This document shows positions 44,102 through 55,362 of a stretch of DNA of 64,000 nucleotides, in pieces. Position 1 is the stretch's first letter. Every line of letters begins with the position of its first letter. The notes below the pieces were generated by a model. The model was given only the letters and a program-made list of their open reading frames with translations, was not told the origin of the DNA and searched no databases. This DNA comes from Frateuria edaphi (GTDB taxonomy: Bacteria > Pseudomonadota > Gammaproteobacteria > Xanthomonadales > Rhodanobacteraceae), in contig NZ_CP088251.1 of assembly GCF_021117405.1 (NCBI RefSeq), forward strand, positions 2,604,001-2,668,000, in the 5' to 3' direction. Both the position numbers and the translations under genes were made by a program.

Positions 44102-44692
44102 ATGACCCACCGATCCCTTCGACTTCTCGGCCTCGCCGGCAGCCTGCGCCGCGCTTCGTGGAACCGCCGCCTGCTGCAGTCCGCCGCCGCGCTGGCACCG
44201 ACCGGCGCCACGATGGACGTCTACGACGCACTGGGCCGCGTGCCGCTGTTCGACGAAGACCTGGAACGCGCTTCTCCGAACGGCCTGCCCGGCGTGCGCG
44301 CGCTGCGCGAGGCGATCGCCGCGGCCGACGGTCTGGTGATCGCCACGCCGGAGTACAACCACGCGCTGCCCGGCGTGCTGAAGAACGCACTGGACTGGCT
44401 CTCGCGCGAAGACGCGACCCTGGCCGATCTCCCGGTCGCCGTGCTCGGCGCCAGCAGCGGCCCGTGGGGAACGCGGCTGGCACAGGCCTCGCTGCGCCAG
44501 GTCCTGCATACCTGCGGTGCGCTGGTGATGCCCTCGCCCACGCTGTTCATCGCCCACGCGGCGGAACGCTTCGATGCCCACGGCGTGCTCGCCGATGAGG
44601 CGACGCGTGCGGCCTTGCAACGATTCATGGGTGCATTCGCCGGCTGGGTCCATCGCGTCGCGCCACCCAGCGTGGAAGCGGGCGCTGCGTGA
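44102..44692 (+). CDS. NAD(P)H-dependent FMN reductase
   Basis: 196 residues, flavodoxin-like fold. GLAGSLRRASWNRRLL is the FMN phosphate loop; TPEYNHALPGVLKNALDWLS the signature of the YieF/ChrR/azoreductase class, followed by GASSGPWGT. Such enzymes reduce quinones, azo dyes or chromate. The gene is 18 bp after the LysE-type exporter and is likely in the same transcript; ChrA is nearby but in another unit. Confidence 0.9.
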   Translation: MTHRSLRLLGLAGSLRRASWNRRLLQSAAALAPTGATMDVYDALGRVPLFDEDLERASPNGLPGVRALREAIAAADGLVIATPEYNHALPGVLKNALDWLSREDATLADLPVAVLGASSGPWGTRLAQASLRQVLHTCGALVMPSPTLFIAHAAERFDAHGVLADEATRAALQRFMGAFAGWVHRVAPPSVEAGAA

Positions 44693-44751
44693 GCCGGCAA
44701 CGCAACGTACGGTGAACGGCGGGCGCGCAGAAGGGGCGACGGGGACGTCTC

Positions 44752-45870
44752 GTGAACAAACCCGTTGCTAGCCTGCGAGGGATGTATGGATCTGCCCGCG
44801 CCATCGACAACGTTCCCGCCAGCGCATCGCCCGTCCGGCCGGTGCGTGATGCCTGGAAGGACAACGCCCGCCTGGCCCTGATCACGCTCGTGGTGTTCGG
44901 CCACAGTCTGGAGCCGCTGCGCGGCGTGGCGTCGATCGACGCGCTGTACCGCTTCCTTTACCTGTTCCACATGCCGGCGTTCGCCTTTCTGTCCGGTGCC
45001 GTGGCGCGGACGGAAGTCGACGTGAAGCTGCTCAAGCGGATCACGTTCCAGCTGCTCCTCCCTTACCTGCTGTTCCAGGCGCTGTATGCGCTGGCCGCGC
45101 AGGCACCCGGCTGGCCCGATGCCGGGCCCAAGGGCGTGACCACGCCGTACTGGCTGCTCTGGTATCTGCCGAGCCTGGCGGCCTGGCGCCTGCTGCTGCC
45201 GTTGTTCGTGCGCCTGCGCCATCCGCTCCTGCTGGCCTGCCTGTTCGCGCTGATGGCCGGTTGGGCGGACGACGTGGGGTACCGCATGTCGCTCTCGCGC
45301 ACGGCCTCGTTTTTCCCGTTCTTCCTGATCGGACACGTGTATGCGCCGGCATGGCGCGAGCGCCTGCGCGGTCCGCTGGTGTGCGCACTGGCGCTCGGCA
45401 TGCTGCTCGCACTGGGCTGGGCGGCCAGCGCCGTGCCGGATCCGCGCTGGCTCTATGGCAGCAACGGCTACGCCGCGCTTGGCGTGGACGACGCCGCCGG
45501 CACGCTGTGGCGCATGCTGCGGCTGGGCGCGGGCGTCGCCGGCAGCGCCGCCTTCCTTGCGCTGGTCCCGCGCCGCGAATTCGACGCCACGGCGGTGGGC
45601 GGGCGCAGCCTGCAGGCGTATCTCGCCCACGGCTTCGTCGTGAAATTCGCGGCGGCCGCAGGGCTGTTCGCCTGGCTGGAGGGCAGCGAGCCGCCGCTGG
45701 TCAACGCGCTGGTCTTGCTGCTGGTCGCCTGGTTGCTGGTGCGCCTGCTGGCCAGCGCGCCGGCCGTCCGCCTGCTGAGTCCGCTGACCAGCCCGCAATG
45801 GCTGGAGCGATTCCTGTGGCGGGTGCCGGCCGCCGAGGAACTCAAGTCACCGGTGCGGCCGCGGGCCTGA
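44752..45870 (+). CDS. Acyltransferase-3 type membrane protein
   Basis: 372 residues, about ten helices. DNARLALITLVVFGHSLEP and LFHMPAFAFLSGAV match the acyltransferase-3/OpgC-type family that transfers acyl groups to sugars or glucans in the envelope. Starts with GTG at 44752. The acceptor is unknown. Its end overlaps, by 29 bp and convergently, the thioesterase gene. Confidence 0.8.
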   Translation: MNKPVASLRGMYGSARAIDNVPASASPVRPVRDAWKDNARLALITLVVFGHSLEPLRGVASIDALYRFLYLFHMPAFAFLSGAVARTEVDVKLLKRITFQLLLPYLLFQALYALAAQAPGWPDAGPKGVTTPYWLLWYLPSLAAWRLLLPLFVRLRHPLLLACLFALMAGWADDVGYRMSLSRTASFFPFFLIGHVYAPAWRERLRGPLVCALALGMLLALGWAASAVPDPRWLYGSNGYAALGVDDAAGTLWRMLRLGAGVAGSAAFLALVPRREFDATAVGGRSLQAYLAHGFVVKFAAAAGLFAWLEGSEPPLVNALVLLLVAWLLVRLLASAPAVRLLSPLTSPQWLERFLWRVPAAEELKSPVRPRA

Positions 45871-46339
45871 GCACGGCGACCTGCTGCTCCATCGTCTTGG
45901 ACAGTTCCATCAGCCGGCGCGCGTAGTCCTGCAAGCGCCGGTCCTCGTCCGTCTGCGGCTCCCAGCGCGGCACCGGCGTGGGCTTGCCGTCGGGGCTGTC
46001 CAGCGCAACGAACACCATCACGCAACTGGTTGCCAGGCGCTGCTCGCCCTTGCGCAGGTCCTGCGCCAGCACGTCCACCGCCAGGTGCATGCTGCTGGTA
46101 CCGGTGTGGATCAACCGCGCGCGCACCGTCACCAGATCCCCGATCAGGATCGGCGCGATGAACTGGATGCCGCTGACCGACACGGTCACGCAGTACGCGC
46201 CGCTCCAGCCCACTGCGCAGGCGTAGCCGGCCTGGTCGATCCATTTCATCGCCATGCCGCCATGCACCTTGCCGCCGAAGTTGACGTCGGTGGGCTGGGC
46301 GAGGAAGCGGAAAGTGACTTCGTTCTGCTGGCCGGGCAT
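45842..46339 (-). CDS. Acyl-CoA thioesterase, hotdog fold (YciA-like)
   Basis: 165 residues. Family block TDVNFGGKVHGGMAMKWIDQAGYACA at about 17-42 holds the hotdog-helix with the catalytic Asp, then TVSVSGIQFIAPILIGDLV. It hydrolyses acyl-CoA in the cytosol. Convergent with, and overlapping, the acyltransferase gene. Confidence 0.92.
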   Translation of the reverse strand: MPGQQNEVTFRFLAQPTDVNFGGKVHGGMAMKWIDQAGYACAVGWSGAYCVTVSVSGIQFIAPILIGDLVTVRARLIHTGTSSMHLAVDVLAQDLRKGEQRLATSCVMVFVALDSPDGKPTPVPRWEPQTDEDRRLQDYARRLMELSKTMEQQVAVLRPAAAPVT

Positions 46340-46371
46340 GGCGTTCCTGTGGTGTCGGTGGCAGCGGTCGA

Positions 46372-46866
46372 TTATGCCCGCCTCGACTCGCCGGCGAGTT
46401 CAAGCACCATCGGCGTGGTGCGGACACCGGCGGGCGAGAAGCCTTCCGGGCCGGTCGCGACGAAGCCCAGGTGTTCATACACCGGCACCGCGACGCGCGT
46501 GGCATTGAGCGTGAAGCGGCGCGTGCCGGCGCGGCGCACGGCGTCGGCCATCGCCCGCCGCCAGAGCCGGGTGGCGATCCCGCGGCCCTGGTAACGGGTG
46601 CCGACGAAGAATTGCACCAGGTGACAGTCGTCGCGCATCCCGGCGATACCGACCAGTACGTCGTCCAGCCAGGCCAGGTGGAAGCGCTGGCCATCCCGCA
46701 TGCGCTCGCGCAACGAGCGCGTGCCCAGCCGCGCCAGCAATGCCTGGCCGGCCTCGTGCGACTGGTCGGGCAGGATCCATCGGCGGGCCACGCGTCGCGC
46801 CAGCGCGCTGATGGCGGGCGCATCGTCGGGACATCCCAGGCGCAGGTACAGGGCTGGATCAGGCAT
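46372..46866 (-). CDS. GNAT family N-acetyltransferase
   Basis: 164 residues. The acetyl-CoA loop is VGTRYQGRGIATRLWRRAM; VYEHLGFVATG is the usual C-terminal motif. Substrate unknown. Start ATG at 46866 is preferred, with AGGA about nine bases upstream; an ATG five codons earlier (46881) is possible. It follows chrA by 61 bp on the same strand. Confidence 0.85.
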   Translation of the reverse strand: MPDPALYLRLGCPDDAPAISALARRVARRWILPDQSHEAGQALLARLGTRSLRERMRDGQRFHLAWLDDVLVGIAGMRDDCHLVQFFVGTRYQGRGIATRLWRRAMADAVRRAGTRRFTLNATRVAVPVYEHLGFVATGPEGFSPAGVRTTPMVLELAGESRRA

Positions 46867-46927
46867 GCGCAATCCTGTCATCGATGGGCGGCAGTTTGCG
46901 CGGCCGGTCGACGGAACGCCACGGCGG

Positions 46928-48319
46928 CTAGAGCGCTCCGGCAAGCCATCGCCAGAGCAGCGCGACCACGCCGCTTCCCAGCAACACCCTTCCCATGCCC
47001 ACCTTGAAGCGGAGCATGGCAAGCATCGCGGCGGCGGCAATCAGCGCCGATGGCCACTGCAGCGTGGACCAGTCGGGGTGTTCCAGCCGCAACCAGCCGT
47101 AGTGGCGCTCGTCCACGCGACCGAACACGGTATGCACGGTGAACCACACCGACAGATTCAACACCACGCCCACCACCGCGGCTGTCACCGCCGACAGTGC
47201 CGCATGCAGCGCGCGATTGCTGCGCAACGCCTCGATGTAGGGTGCCCCAAGGAAGATCCACAGGAAGCACGGCGCAAAGGTCACCCAAGTGGTGAGCACC
47301 GATCCGGCCACGCCGGCGGCCAGCGGCGACAGGCCGGCCTGGTGGTAGTAGGCGCCGAGGAAGGCGACGAACTGCACCACCATGATCAGCGGGCCGGGCG
47401 TCGTTTCGGCCAAGGCCAGGCCATCGAGCATCTGCCCTGGCGTGATCCAGTGGAAGCCGACCACGGCACGCTGCGCGATGTAGGCCAGCACCGCGTAGGC
47501 GCCACCGAATGTGACCACCGCGGTCTGGCTGAAGAACAACCCCTCGCGCGCCAGTACGCTCTGGCGCCCGAACGCGGCAATCGCCGCAAGCACGGGTATC
47601 CACCAGATCGCCAGCCAGGCCACCAACACCCGCCATGCCCGTCGCGCCGAGGGTCGCGTATGCGTCAGCCGCCCCTGGCCCAGCAGGCGGTCGATGAGGA
47701 AGTCGGACGATGCATCGGCCGCGGAGGACGCCGGTGCCGGGAAGTCGCGCGGCGCCCACCAGCGCCCCAGCAGGCCACACAGGCCCGCACCGAGCACGAT
47801 CAGCGGGAACGGCACGCGGAAGAAGTAGATCGCCACGAAGGCGAGCGCAGCGATCGCGACCATGACGCGATTCTTAAGCGCCTTGCGGCCGATCCGGATG
47901 ACCGCCTCGACCACGACCGCCAGCACGGCGGCCTTCAATCCGAGGAAGACGGCCAGGACCAGCGGGACCTGGCCGTACAGCGCGTAGACGATGCTCAGCG
48001 CCAGGATCGTGACGAAACCCGGCAGCACGAAGAGCACGCCAGCGACCAGTCCGCCGGCGGTCCGGTGCAGCATCCAGGCGATGTAGATCGCCAGCTGCGT
48101 CGCCTCCGGCCCGGGCAGCAACATGCAGTAGTTGAGGGCGTGCAGGAAGCGCGCGTCGCTGATCCAGCGGCGCGTGTCCACCAGTTCCCGGTGCATCAGG
48201 GCGATCTGGCCCGCCGGCCCGCCGAAGCTGAGCAGGCCGATCTTCGCCCACACGCGGGTGGCTTCGCGCAGCGAAACCGGCGAAAGGTCTTCGGCTTCCG
48301 TGTGAGCCCGCTCGTTCAT
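46928..48319 (-). CDS. chrA: Chromate transporter ChrA, two-domain form
   Basis: 463 residues, two homologous CHR domains with about ten to twelve helices. First domain: LLSFGGPAGQIALMHRELVD and LLPGPEATQLAIYIAW; second: TFGGAYAVLAYIAQRAV and ALAETTPGPLIMVVQFVAFL. ChrA expels chromate by a chemiosmotic mechanism; some members only exchange sulfate-like ions. Not in an operon with a chromate reductase, though an FMN reductase is about 2 kb away. Confidence 0.92.
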   Translation of the reverse strand: MNERAHTEAEDLSPVSLREATRVWAKIGLLSFGGPAGQIALMHRELVDTRRWISDARFLHALNYCMLLPGPEATQLAIYIAWMLHRTAGGLVAGVLFVLPGFVTILALSIVYALYGQVPLVLAVFLGLKAAVLAVVVEAVIRIGRKALKNRVMVAIAALAFVAIYFFRVPFPLIVLGAGLCGLLGRWWAPRDFPAPASSAADASSDFLIDRLLGQGRLTHTRPSARRAWRVLVAWLAIWWIPVLAAIAAFGRQSVLAREGLFFSQTAVVTFGGAYAVLAYIAQRAVVGFHWITPGQMLDGLALAETTPGPLIMVVQFVAFLGAYYHQAGLSPLAAGVAGSVLTTWVTFAPCFLWIFLGAPYIEALRSNRALHAALSAVTAAVVGVVLNLSVWFTVHTVFGRVDERHYGWLRLEHPDWSTLQWPSALIAAAAMLAMLRFKVGMGRVLLGSGVVALLWRWLAGAL

Positions 48320-48436
48320 TTCACCGTGCCGCTGGCCTGCTTTCGAGACGCCGTTTGCCTGCCCCCGGAAGGTGCACGACGGCAGTGTTATAAGCGCCGC
48401 ATCCTACGCCTGTGTGAAGTCCGGAGAACGCGAGCC

Positions 48437-49468
48437 ATGACGCCTGGAAGCCTTCGGTGCCGGCCCATCGTCGCCGGACTGGTGACCGTACTGCTGGCCG
48501 TCACCTCGAACGCCGGCAGGCAGGCGGCACCACCCTTGCCGCTCACCACGGTCGCCGATGTACCGCTGACCGGTCGCACCACGCGTTGGGATTACGCGAG
48601 CCTGGACCCGGTGCGCCACCGTCTGTTCCTGGCCCACTTGGGCGACGGCGTGGTCACCGCGTTCGATACGCGGGGCAACCGGGTGGTCGCCGACGTATCC
48701 GGCGTCAGCAGCGTGCATGGCGTGCTGGCGATTCCCGAGCTGGATCGCGTTTACGCCTCGGCCACCGGCACGGACGAGGTGGTGGCGATCGATGCCACGA
48801 GCCTGAAGGTCATCGCCCGGATGCACACGGGCGACTATCCCGACGGCATGGCCTACGCACCGGGTGCGCACAAGCTCTACGTCTCCAACGAGCACGGCGG
48901 CAGCGACACGGTGATCGACGTACGCGGCAACCGGCGGATCGCCACCATCCCGCTCGGCGGCGAGGTAGGCAACACGCAGTACGATCCGGTTTCCGGGCAC
49001 GTCTTCGCCAACGTGCAGACGCGTCGCGTGCTGGCCGAAATCGATCCGGCCACCGACAAGGTCGTCGCGCGTATTCCGTTGCCCGGCGCCGAAGGCAACC
49101 ACGGCCTCCTCATCGACGCTCCCGCGCGGCTCGCCTTCATCGCGTGCGAGGACAACGCAAGGCTGCTGGTGCTCGACCTGCGCAACCGTCGCGTGGTCGC
49201 TTCTTTCGCGGTGGGCGAAAGACCCGACGTGCTCGCCTTTGACCCGGGGCCAGGCTGGCTCTACGTGGCCAGCGAGTCGGGCGAGTTGGCGCTGTTCGAA
49301 GTGAAGGGTCGCGCCGTACGTGCATCGGGACGGGGCATGCTGGGCCCGAACGCGCACGTGGTCGCGGTGGACCCCGTCACGCACCGGGCCTATTTCCCGC
49401 TGAAGGACTGGAAGGGCAGGCCCGTGTTGCGGATCACCGAACCGGCGTCCGCTACCCGGCGCAAGTAA
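48437..49468 (+). CDS. YncE-like beta-propeller secreted protein
   Basis: 343 residues with a signal peptide (about 1-26). Repeated 40-residue blades with patterns such as VTAFDTRGNRVVADVSG, VVAIDATSLKVIARMHTG and VLVLDLRNRRVVASF-like form a seven-bladed YVTN/NHL-type propeller. Many such proteins sit in the periplasm and act as binding scaffolds; no enzymatic residues are seen. The start at 48437 is the ATG that begins the signal peptide. Confidence 0.85.
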   Translation: MTPGSLRCRPIVAGLVTVLLAVTSNAGRQAAPPLPLTTVADVPLTGRTTRWDYASLDPVRHRLFLAHLGDGVVTAFDTRGNRVVADVSGVSSVHGVLAIPELDRVYASATGTDEVVAIDATSLKVIARMHTGDYPDGMAYAPGAHKLYVSNEHGGSDTVIDVRGNRRIATIPLGGEVGNTQYDPVSGHVFANVQTRRVLAEIDPATDKVVARIPLPGAEGNHGLLIDAPARLAFIACEDNARLLVLDLRNRRVVASFAVGERPDVLAFDPGPGWLYVASESGELALFEVKGRAVRASGRGMLGPNAHVVAVDPVTHRAYFPLKDWKGRPVLRITEPASATRRK

Positions 49469-49471
49469 ACC

Positions 49472-51657
<2,186 letters not shown>

Positions 51658-51661
<4 letters not shown>

Positions 51662-52176
51662 GCCAGTGTGTCCAGAAAGAGGGCGAACTGGCGTTCGATC
51701 GCCGGCAGGCTGCTGCCCAGTCGATGGTCGTCGTCGAGGACCAGCAGCGGCAGCTGGCGGCGGGCGGCAAAGCTGTAGACGCCATCCAGCGGACAGACCT
51801 CGTCGCGCCAGCCGTGGATCAGCAGCGTTGGCACGTCCTGGCGGACATCCAGCGCGGTCTCGACACCCGGGATCGCTTCCGGCGTGGCAAGCAGGAAAAG
51901 GCCTGCGACCGGATGCTCCAGCGAGGCCACCGCCGAGACGAACGCACCCATGCTGGAACCGACCAGGACAGGCGGGGCCTTGCAGTCCGCGATCGCGGCA
52001 TTCAGGCGCGCCAGCCGCGGCGCCACCGAGCCGGCGTGTCCGCGCGCGTCGTCCTCGCGATAGTCCGGCCGCTGCGTGCGCCAGTCGCGCGCCTCGGCGA
52101 GCGCCGCAAGGGCGCTGACCTTGGTGGCTTCCGGGCTGGAGTCGGAGCCGTGCGAAAGAAGGATCGTGCCGCGCAT
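51658..52176 (-). CDS. Small alpha/beta hydrolase (YcfP/RBBP9-like)
   Basis: 172 residues. The nucleophile motif is LVGSSMGAF, with catalytic histidine in DDDHRLG near the end; LLSHGSDSSP is the oxyanion loop. No signal peptide. Substrate unknown. Stop overlaps rlmKL start, so coupled translation. The start ATG at 52176 has GGAG ten bases upstream; upstream frame to 52662 is antisense to the amidase and rejected. Confidence 0.82.
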
Positions 52177-52242
52177 CGCTCGGAACTCCGGACCGCCGTG
52201 GGACCGGGCATGATAGCCGGTGCCGTGCGAGACTTCCCTCAC

Positions 52243-52797
52243 ATGCCCGCGATCACCGACCAGCCACTGCCCTACGTCGACTCCCTGCCCGAACGTCCCG
52301 CCGAGGCGGTGACGCTCGTGGTGATCCACTGCACCGAGCTGCCGGACCTGCTCACCGCGCGCGAGTACGGCGAGAAGGTGCTGTACGAGAGCGGCGCCGG
52401 CAACAGCGGGCATTACTACATCGACCGCGACGGCACGATCCTGCGCTACGTGCCCGGCACGCGCATCGCGCACCACGTGCGGGGGCGCAATGCGGATTCG
52501 ATCGGCATCGAGCTGGTCAACAGCGGCCGTTATCCGGACTGGTTCCTGGCTGGGAACCAGTCGATGAGCGAGCCCTATCCCGAAGGGCAGATCGAAGCGC
52601 TGCGCGGTCTGCTCGCGCAGCTGCGTCGGGAGTTTCCCAACCTGCGCGGCATCGCCGGGCATGAGGACCTGGACACCGCGCGCGTGCCGGCCAGTGACGA
52701 CCCGGCGGTCATGGTTCCGCGCAAGCTCGATCCAGGCCCGTTGTTCCCGTGGGACGCGATCGTTCCCTCCTGCGGGCTGGAGCGGATCGGGGCCTGA
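52243..52797 (+). CDS. N-acetylmuramoyl-L-alanine amidase (Amidase_2, AmpD/AmiD-like)
   Basis: 184 residues. Zinc ligands appear in VVIHCTELP (His), GIAGHEDLD (His) and RKLDPGPLFPW (Asp); RIAHHVRGRNADSIGIELVN is the substrate groove. No signal peptide is seen, so a cytosolic role in muropeptide recycling, like AmpD, is likely. Divergent from the hydrolase-rlmKL operon across 66 bp. Confidence 0.9.
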   Translation: MPAITDQPLPYVDSLPERPAEAVTLVVIHCTELPDLLTAREYGEKVLYESGAGNSGHYYIDRDGTILRYVPGTRIAHHVRGRNADSIGIELVNSGRYPDWFLAGNQSMSEPYPEGQIEALRGLLAQLRREFPNLRGIAGHEDLDTARVPASDDPAVMVPRKLDPGPLFPWDAIVPSCGLERIGA

Positions 52798-52817
52798 CCG
52801 AGCTGTCCCGCGAGCCC

Positions 52818-52862
52818 CGCCCCTAACCCCACCCCTCTCCCCGCGGGGAACAGGGAGCTACT
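52818..52862. repeat. Family-A palindrome (copy 3)
   Basis: CCCGCCCCTAACCCCACCCC then TCTCCCCGCGGGGAACAGGGAGCTA; the minus strand reads TAGCTCCCTGTTCCCCGCGG, the same design as the copies at 7095 and 53196. Confidence 0.6.
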
Positions 52863-53195
52863 TCAGCGCACGCCCCGCCTTCCGCTCCGGCCTTCCGCTT
52901 TGCGTAGCTTCATCTGAAAAGTGCGCGCAGGAAGCGCGCTGCTCTACCGGGGTCCCCTATGGCGCGGCGGGCGGGTGGCGGATCAGCCCGAAGGGTGGCC
53001 GGCAGGACGCCGGCCAGTTTTTCGTCGGGGCAGGAAGCCCCGTCGAAAAACCCCGCCACCCGCACGCGCACCCGAAGGGCGCGCCATCGGGGTGCCCTTC
53101 TCTTTGGTTACTTTCTCTTGGGCAAGCAAGAGAAAGTGACTCGGGCGCCGACAGGCGTCCGAAAGCTCTTGCTCTCAAGCCACGAGGCAACCCCC
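52863..53195. repeat. Multi-hairpin intergenic repetitive element
   Basis: A 330-bp stretch with no convincing gene but at least three strong hairpins: GGCCGGC/GCCGGCC (52997-53015), GTTTTTCGTCGGGGC/GCCCCGTCGAAAAAC (53017-53051, one mismatch) and GTTACTTTCTCTTG/CAAGAGAAAGTGAC (53107-53140, one mismatch). The block GGTTACTTTCTCTTGGGCAA is a sequence type I know from repeated intergenic elements of xanthomonads and pseudomonads. Enclosed by family-A palindromes on both sides. A 77-codon open frame inside on the minus strand is judged spurious. Confidence 0.65.
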
Positions 53196-53236
53196 GCCCC
53201 CAACCCCAGCCTCTCCCCGGAGGGGAGAGGGAGCAC
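53196..53236. repeat. Family-A palindrome (copy 4)
   Basis: CTCTCCCCGG and AGGGGAGAGGG inverted repeat at about 53210-53232, with the CCCCCAACCCCAG flank, equal to the minus-strand form of the copy at 3225. Confidence 0.65.
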
Positions 53237-53239
53237 AGC

Positions 53240-53245
53240 TATAAT
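53240..53245 (+). promoter_or_regulatory. Consensus -10 (TATAAT) upstream of tesB
   Basis: Perfect TATAAT 31 bp before the tesB start codon. The expected -35 lies in the family-A palindrome and has no clear TTGACA, so regulation through the repeat is possible. Confidence 0.5.
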
Positions 53246-53275
53246 CCACATCCCTCCACGCACCTCGGACACCCC

Positions 53276-54142
53276 ATGCGGGAAGAACACGTCAAGGAAC
53301 TGGTCGACCTGCTCCAGCTCGAGCGACTGGAAGACAACCTGTTCCGCGGCCAGAGCCGCGACATCGGTACGCGCTTCGTGTTCGGCGGCCAGGTGCTCGG
53401 CCAGGCGCTGGCAGCCGCGCAACAGACGGTGGATCCGAAGCGCGAGGCGCACTCGCTGCACGCCTACTTCCTGCGTGCCGGCGACATCGACGCGCCGATC
53501 GTCTATTCGGTGGAACGCGCGCGCGACGGCGGCAGTTTCTCGGCGCGTCGCGTGGTGGCGATCCAGCATGGCCAGCCGATCCTCAACGGCGCGATCTCCT
53601 TCCAGGTACCGGAACAGGGCTTCGAGCACCAGAGCGCCATGCCCGAAGTGCCCTCGCCCGAGGATCTCGAACCGATGCGCCACCTGCCGCCGGACGAGTT
53701 GTCCAAGCTGCCGGTGAAGCTGCAGCGCTGGCTCGGCATCGATGGCCCGTTCGAGTTCCGCCAGGTTTGGCCGCGCGACGAATTGCACCCGGCCAAGCGC
53801 CCGCCGATCCAGCACATCTGGTTCCGCCTGACCGCGCCGATCGGCGACTCGGCCATCCTGCACCGCGCCCTGCTCGCCTACGCCTCGGACTTCCACCTGA
53901 TCGGCACCGCTACGCTGCCGCACGGCATTTCCTACCTAACCCACAACGTGCAGATGGCCAGCCTCGACCATGCGCTGTGGTTCCATCGGCCGTTCCGCGT
54001 CGACGAATGGCTGCTGTATTCCTTCGACAGCCCCACCGCGCAGGGCGGCCGCGGCCTGGCACGTGGACAGATCTACAGCCGCGACGGCCGGCTGGTCGCT
54101 TCCACCGCGCAGGAAGGCCTGATCCGCCTGCGCAACGGCTAG
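53276..54142 (+). CDS. tesB: Acyl-CoA thioesterase II (TesB)
   Basis: 288 residues, double hotdog. Blocks DNLFRGQSRDIGTRFVFGGQVLGQALAAA, SLHAYFLRAGD and LAYASDFHLIGTA are typical, with the catalytic Asp in YASDF and the Gln/Thr triad. Hydrolyses medium and long-chain acyl-CoA. Its promoter is next to the repetitive element. Confidence 0.95.
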   Translation: MREEHVKELVDLLQLERLEDNLFRGQSRDIGTRFVFGGQVLGQALAAAQQTVDPKREAHSLHAYFLRAGDIDAPIVYSVERARDGGSFSARRVVAIQHGQPILNGAISFQVPEQGFEHQSAMPEVPSPEDLEPMRHLPPDELSKLPVKLQRWLGIDGPFEFRQVWPRDELHPAKRPPIQHIWFRLTAPIGDSAILHRALLAYASDFHLIGTATLPHGISYLTHNVQMASLDHALWFHRPFRVDEWLLYSFDSPTAQGGRGLARGQIYSRDGRLVASTAQEGLIRLRNG

Positions 54143-54184
54143 CCTTTCCTACAGGGAAGCCCGGCGAACGGCTAGACTCCATCC

Positions 54185-54577
54185 ATGCGTCCGCTCTATA
54201 CCTCTCCCCGCCAGGAAAACATCGACCGCGTGGTCGCGCTGCTGGCCGAACACGGCATCGAAACGACCGTCACCGGGCGGTCGAACTGGAATCGCCCGAG
54301 CTACCAGCGCTTCAGCTATGCCCAGCGCAACGAAAGCCGCGAGAGCTGGCCGCAGGTGTGGGTCAACCGCGCCGACGACTACACCCAGGCGCGCACGCTG
54401 ATGCGCGGGCTAGGCATCGAGCCGATGGTACGCCACGGCGAGGAGCTGGCCGCGGCGCGCAATCCGACACCGGAGTCGCGCCGTTCGGGCGTAGCCACGC
54501 GCGTGCGCCGCATCGTGCTGCTGGCGCTGGCGGCGGCCTTCATCGTGCTGATGCTGCGCTACATGGGCAAGATCTAG
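54185..54577 (+). CDS. DUF2007-like small protein with C-terminal membrane helix
   Basis: 130 residues. N-terminal half similar to the short DUF2007 ferredoxin-like domain (PRQENIDRVVALLAEHGIETTV) found in xanthomonad 'pathogenicity-like' proteins; C-terminal helix at about 107-125 (IVLLALAAAFIVLMLRY). The role is unknown. Follows tesB by 42 bp and precedes bpt by 68 bp; likely own promoter or readthrough. Confidence 0.7.
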   Translation: MRPLYTSPRQENIDRVVALLAEHGIETTVTGRSNWNRPSYQRFSYAQRNESRESWPQVWVNRADDYTQARTLMRGLGIEPMVRHGEELAAARNPTPESRRSGVATRVRRIVLLALAAAFIVLMLRYMGKI

Positions 54578-54645
54578 CGCCCGATCAAGGCGGTCTTCTC
54601 GGAATATTTGCAACCGCCCGCGCGCTCGGTCATAGAATCGGGCTC

Positions 54646-55353
54646 ATGCGCTCCGAACGCGTCCGCCTGTTCCAGACCCTGCCGCATGCCTGCGGCTACT
54701 ACGCCGAGCGCACGGCGCAGAACCTGGTGATCGACCCGGCCGCGCCACGGCTGGACCAGCTCTACGGTCCCGCGCTGGAGCGTGGCTTCCGCCGCGCGGG
54801 CGGCCATCTCTACTACCCCAACTGCCCGCAGTGCCGCGCCTGCACGCCCTGCCGCATCGATGTGGAGCATTTCGTGCCCGACCGCGGGCAGCGGCGATGC
54901 CTCAAGCGCAACGCGGATCTCACGGTGGTCGAATGCATGGCCGGCTACAACGCCGAGCGCCACGCGCTGTACGAGCGCTACCTGCGCACCCGCCACGCCG
55001 GCGGCGGCATGGACGAGGCCGACGCCAGCGACTTCCGCCGCTTCCTGACCGCGCCGTGGAGCCCCACGCTGTTCCTGGAGTTCCGCCTCGACGCGCGGCT
55101 GCTTGCGGTGGCCGTCACCGACGTGTGCGCCAACGGACTGTCCGCGGTCTACACCTTCTTCGACCCCGACGAGAGCGCGCGCAGCCTGGGCACCTACGCC
55201 ATCCTGCAACAGGTGCAGCTGGCCCGCCGCCGCGGCCTGCCGTGGCTGTACCTGGGTTTCTGGATCGAAGGCCACGAGAAGATGGATTACAAGCGGCGCT
55301 TCCACCCGCTGCAAGTGCGAACGCGCGAGGGCTGGGCCCCGCTGGCGTCATAG
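54646..55353 (+). CDS. bpt: Aspartate/glutamate leucyltransferase (Bpt)
   Basis: 235 residues. The N-terminal Ate domain has the cysteine signature YYPNCPQCRACTPCRIDV, and the C-terminal domain FLEFRLDARLLAVAVTD and WLYLGFWIEGHEKMDYKRRF. Bpt attaches leucine to N-terminal Asp or Glu and so marks proteins for the ClpS/ClpAP N-end rule pathway. Confidence 0.95.
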   Translation: MRSERVRLFQTLPHACGYYAERTAQNLVIDPAAPRLDQLYGPALERGFRRAGGHLYYPNCPQCRACTPCRIDVEHFVPDRGQRRCLKRNADLTVVECMAGYNAERHALYERYLRTRHAGGGMDEADASDFRRFLTAPWSPTLFLEFRLDARLLAVAVTDVCANGLSAVYTFFDPDESARSLGTYAILQQVQLARRRGLPWLYLGFWIEGHEKMDYKRRFHPLQVRTREGWAPLAS

Positions 55354-55362
55354 GTCCGGGCT

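Noticed and set aside
44102-48319. FMN reductase and ChrA as one chromate resistance cluster
   Set aside because: They are on opposite strands in different transcripts, separated by unrelated genes, with no chrB or chrR regulator.
46700-48436. Upstream extension of the beta-propeller frame by about 580 codons
   Set aside because: It is antisense to chrA and the GNAT gene; the signal peptide marks the true start at 48437.
52957-53190. 77-codon minus-strand open frame in the structured repeat
   Set aside because: Encodes part of the hairpins of the repetitive element; the sequence type is known to be annotated as spurious protein in related genomes.
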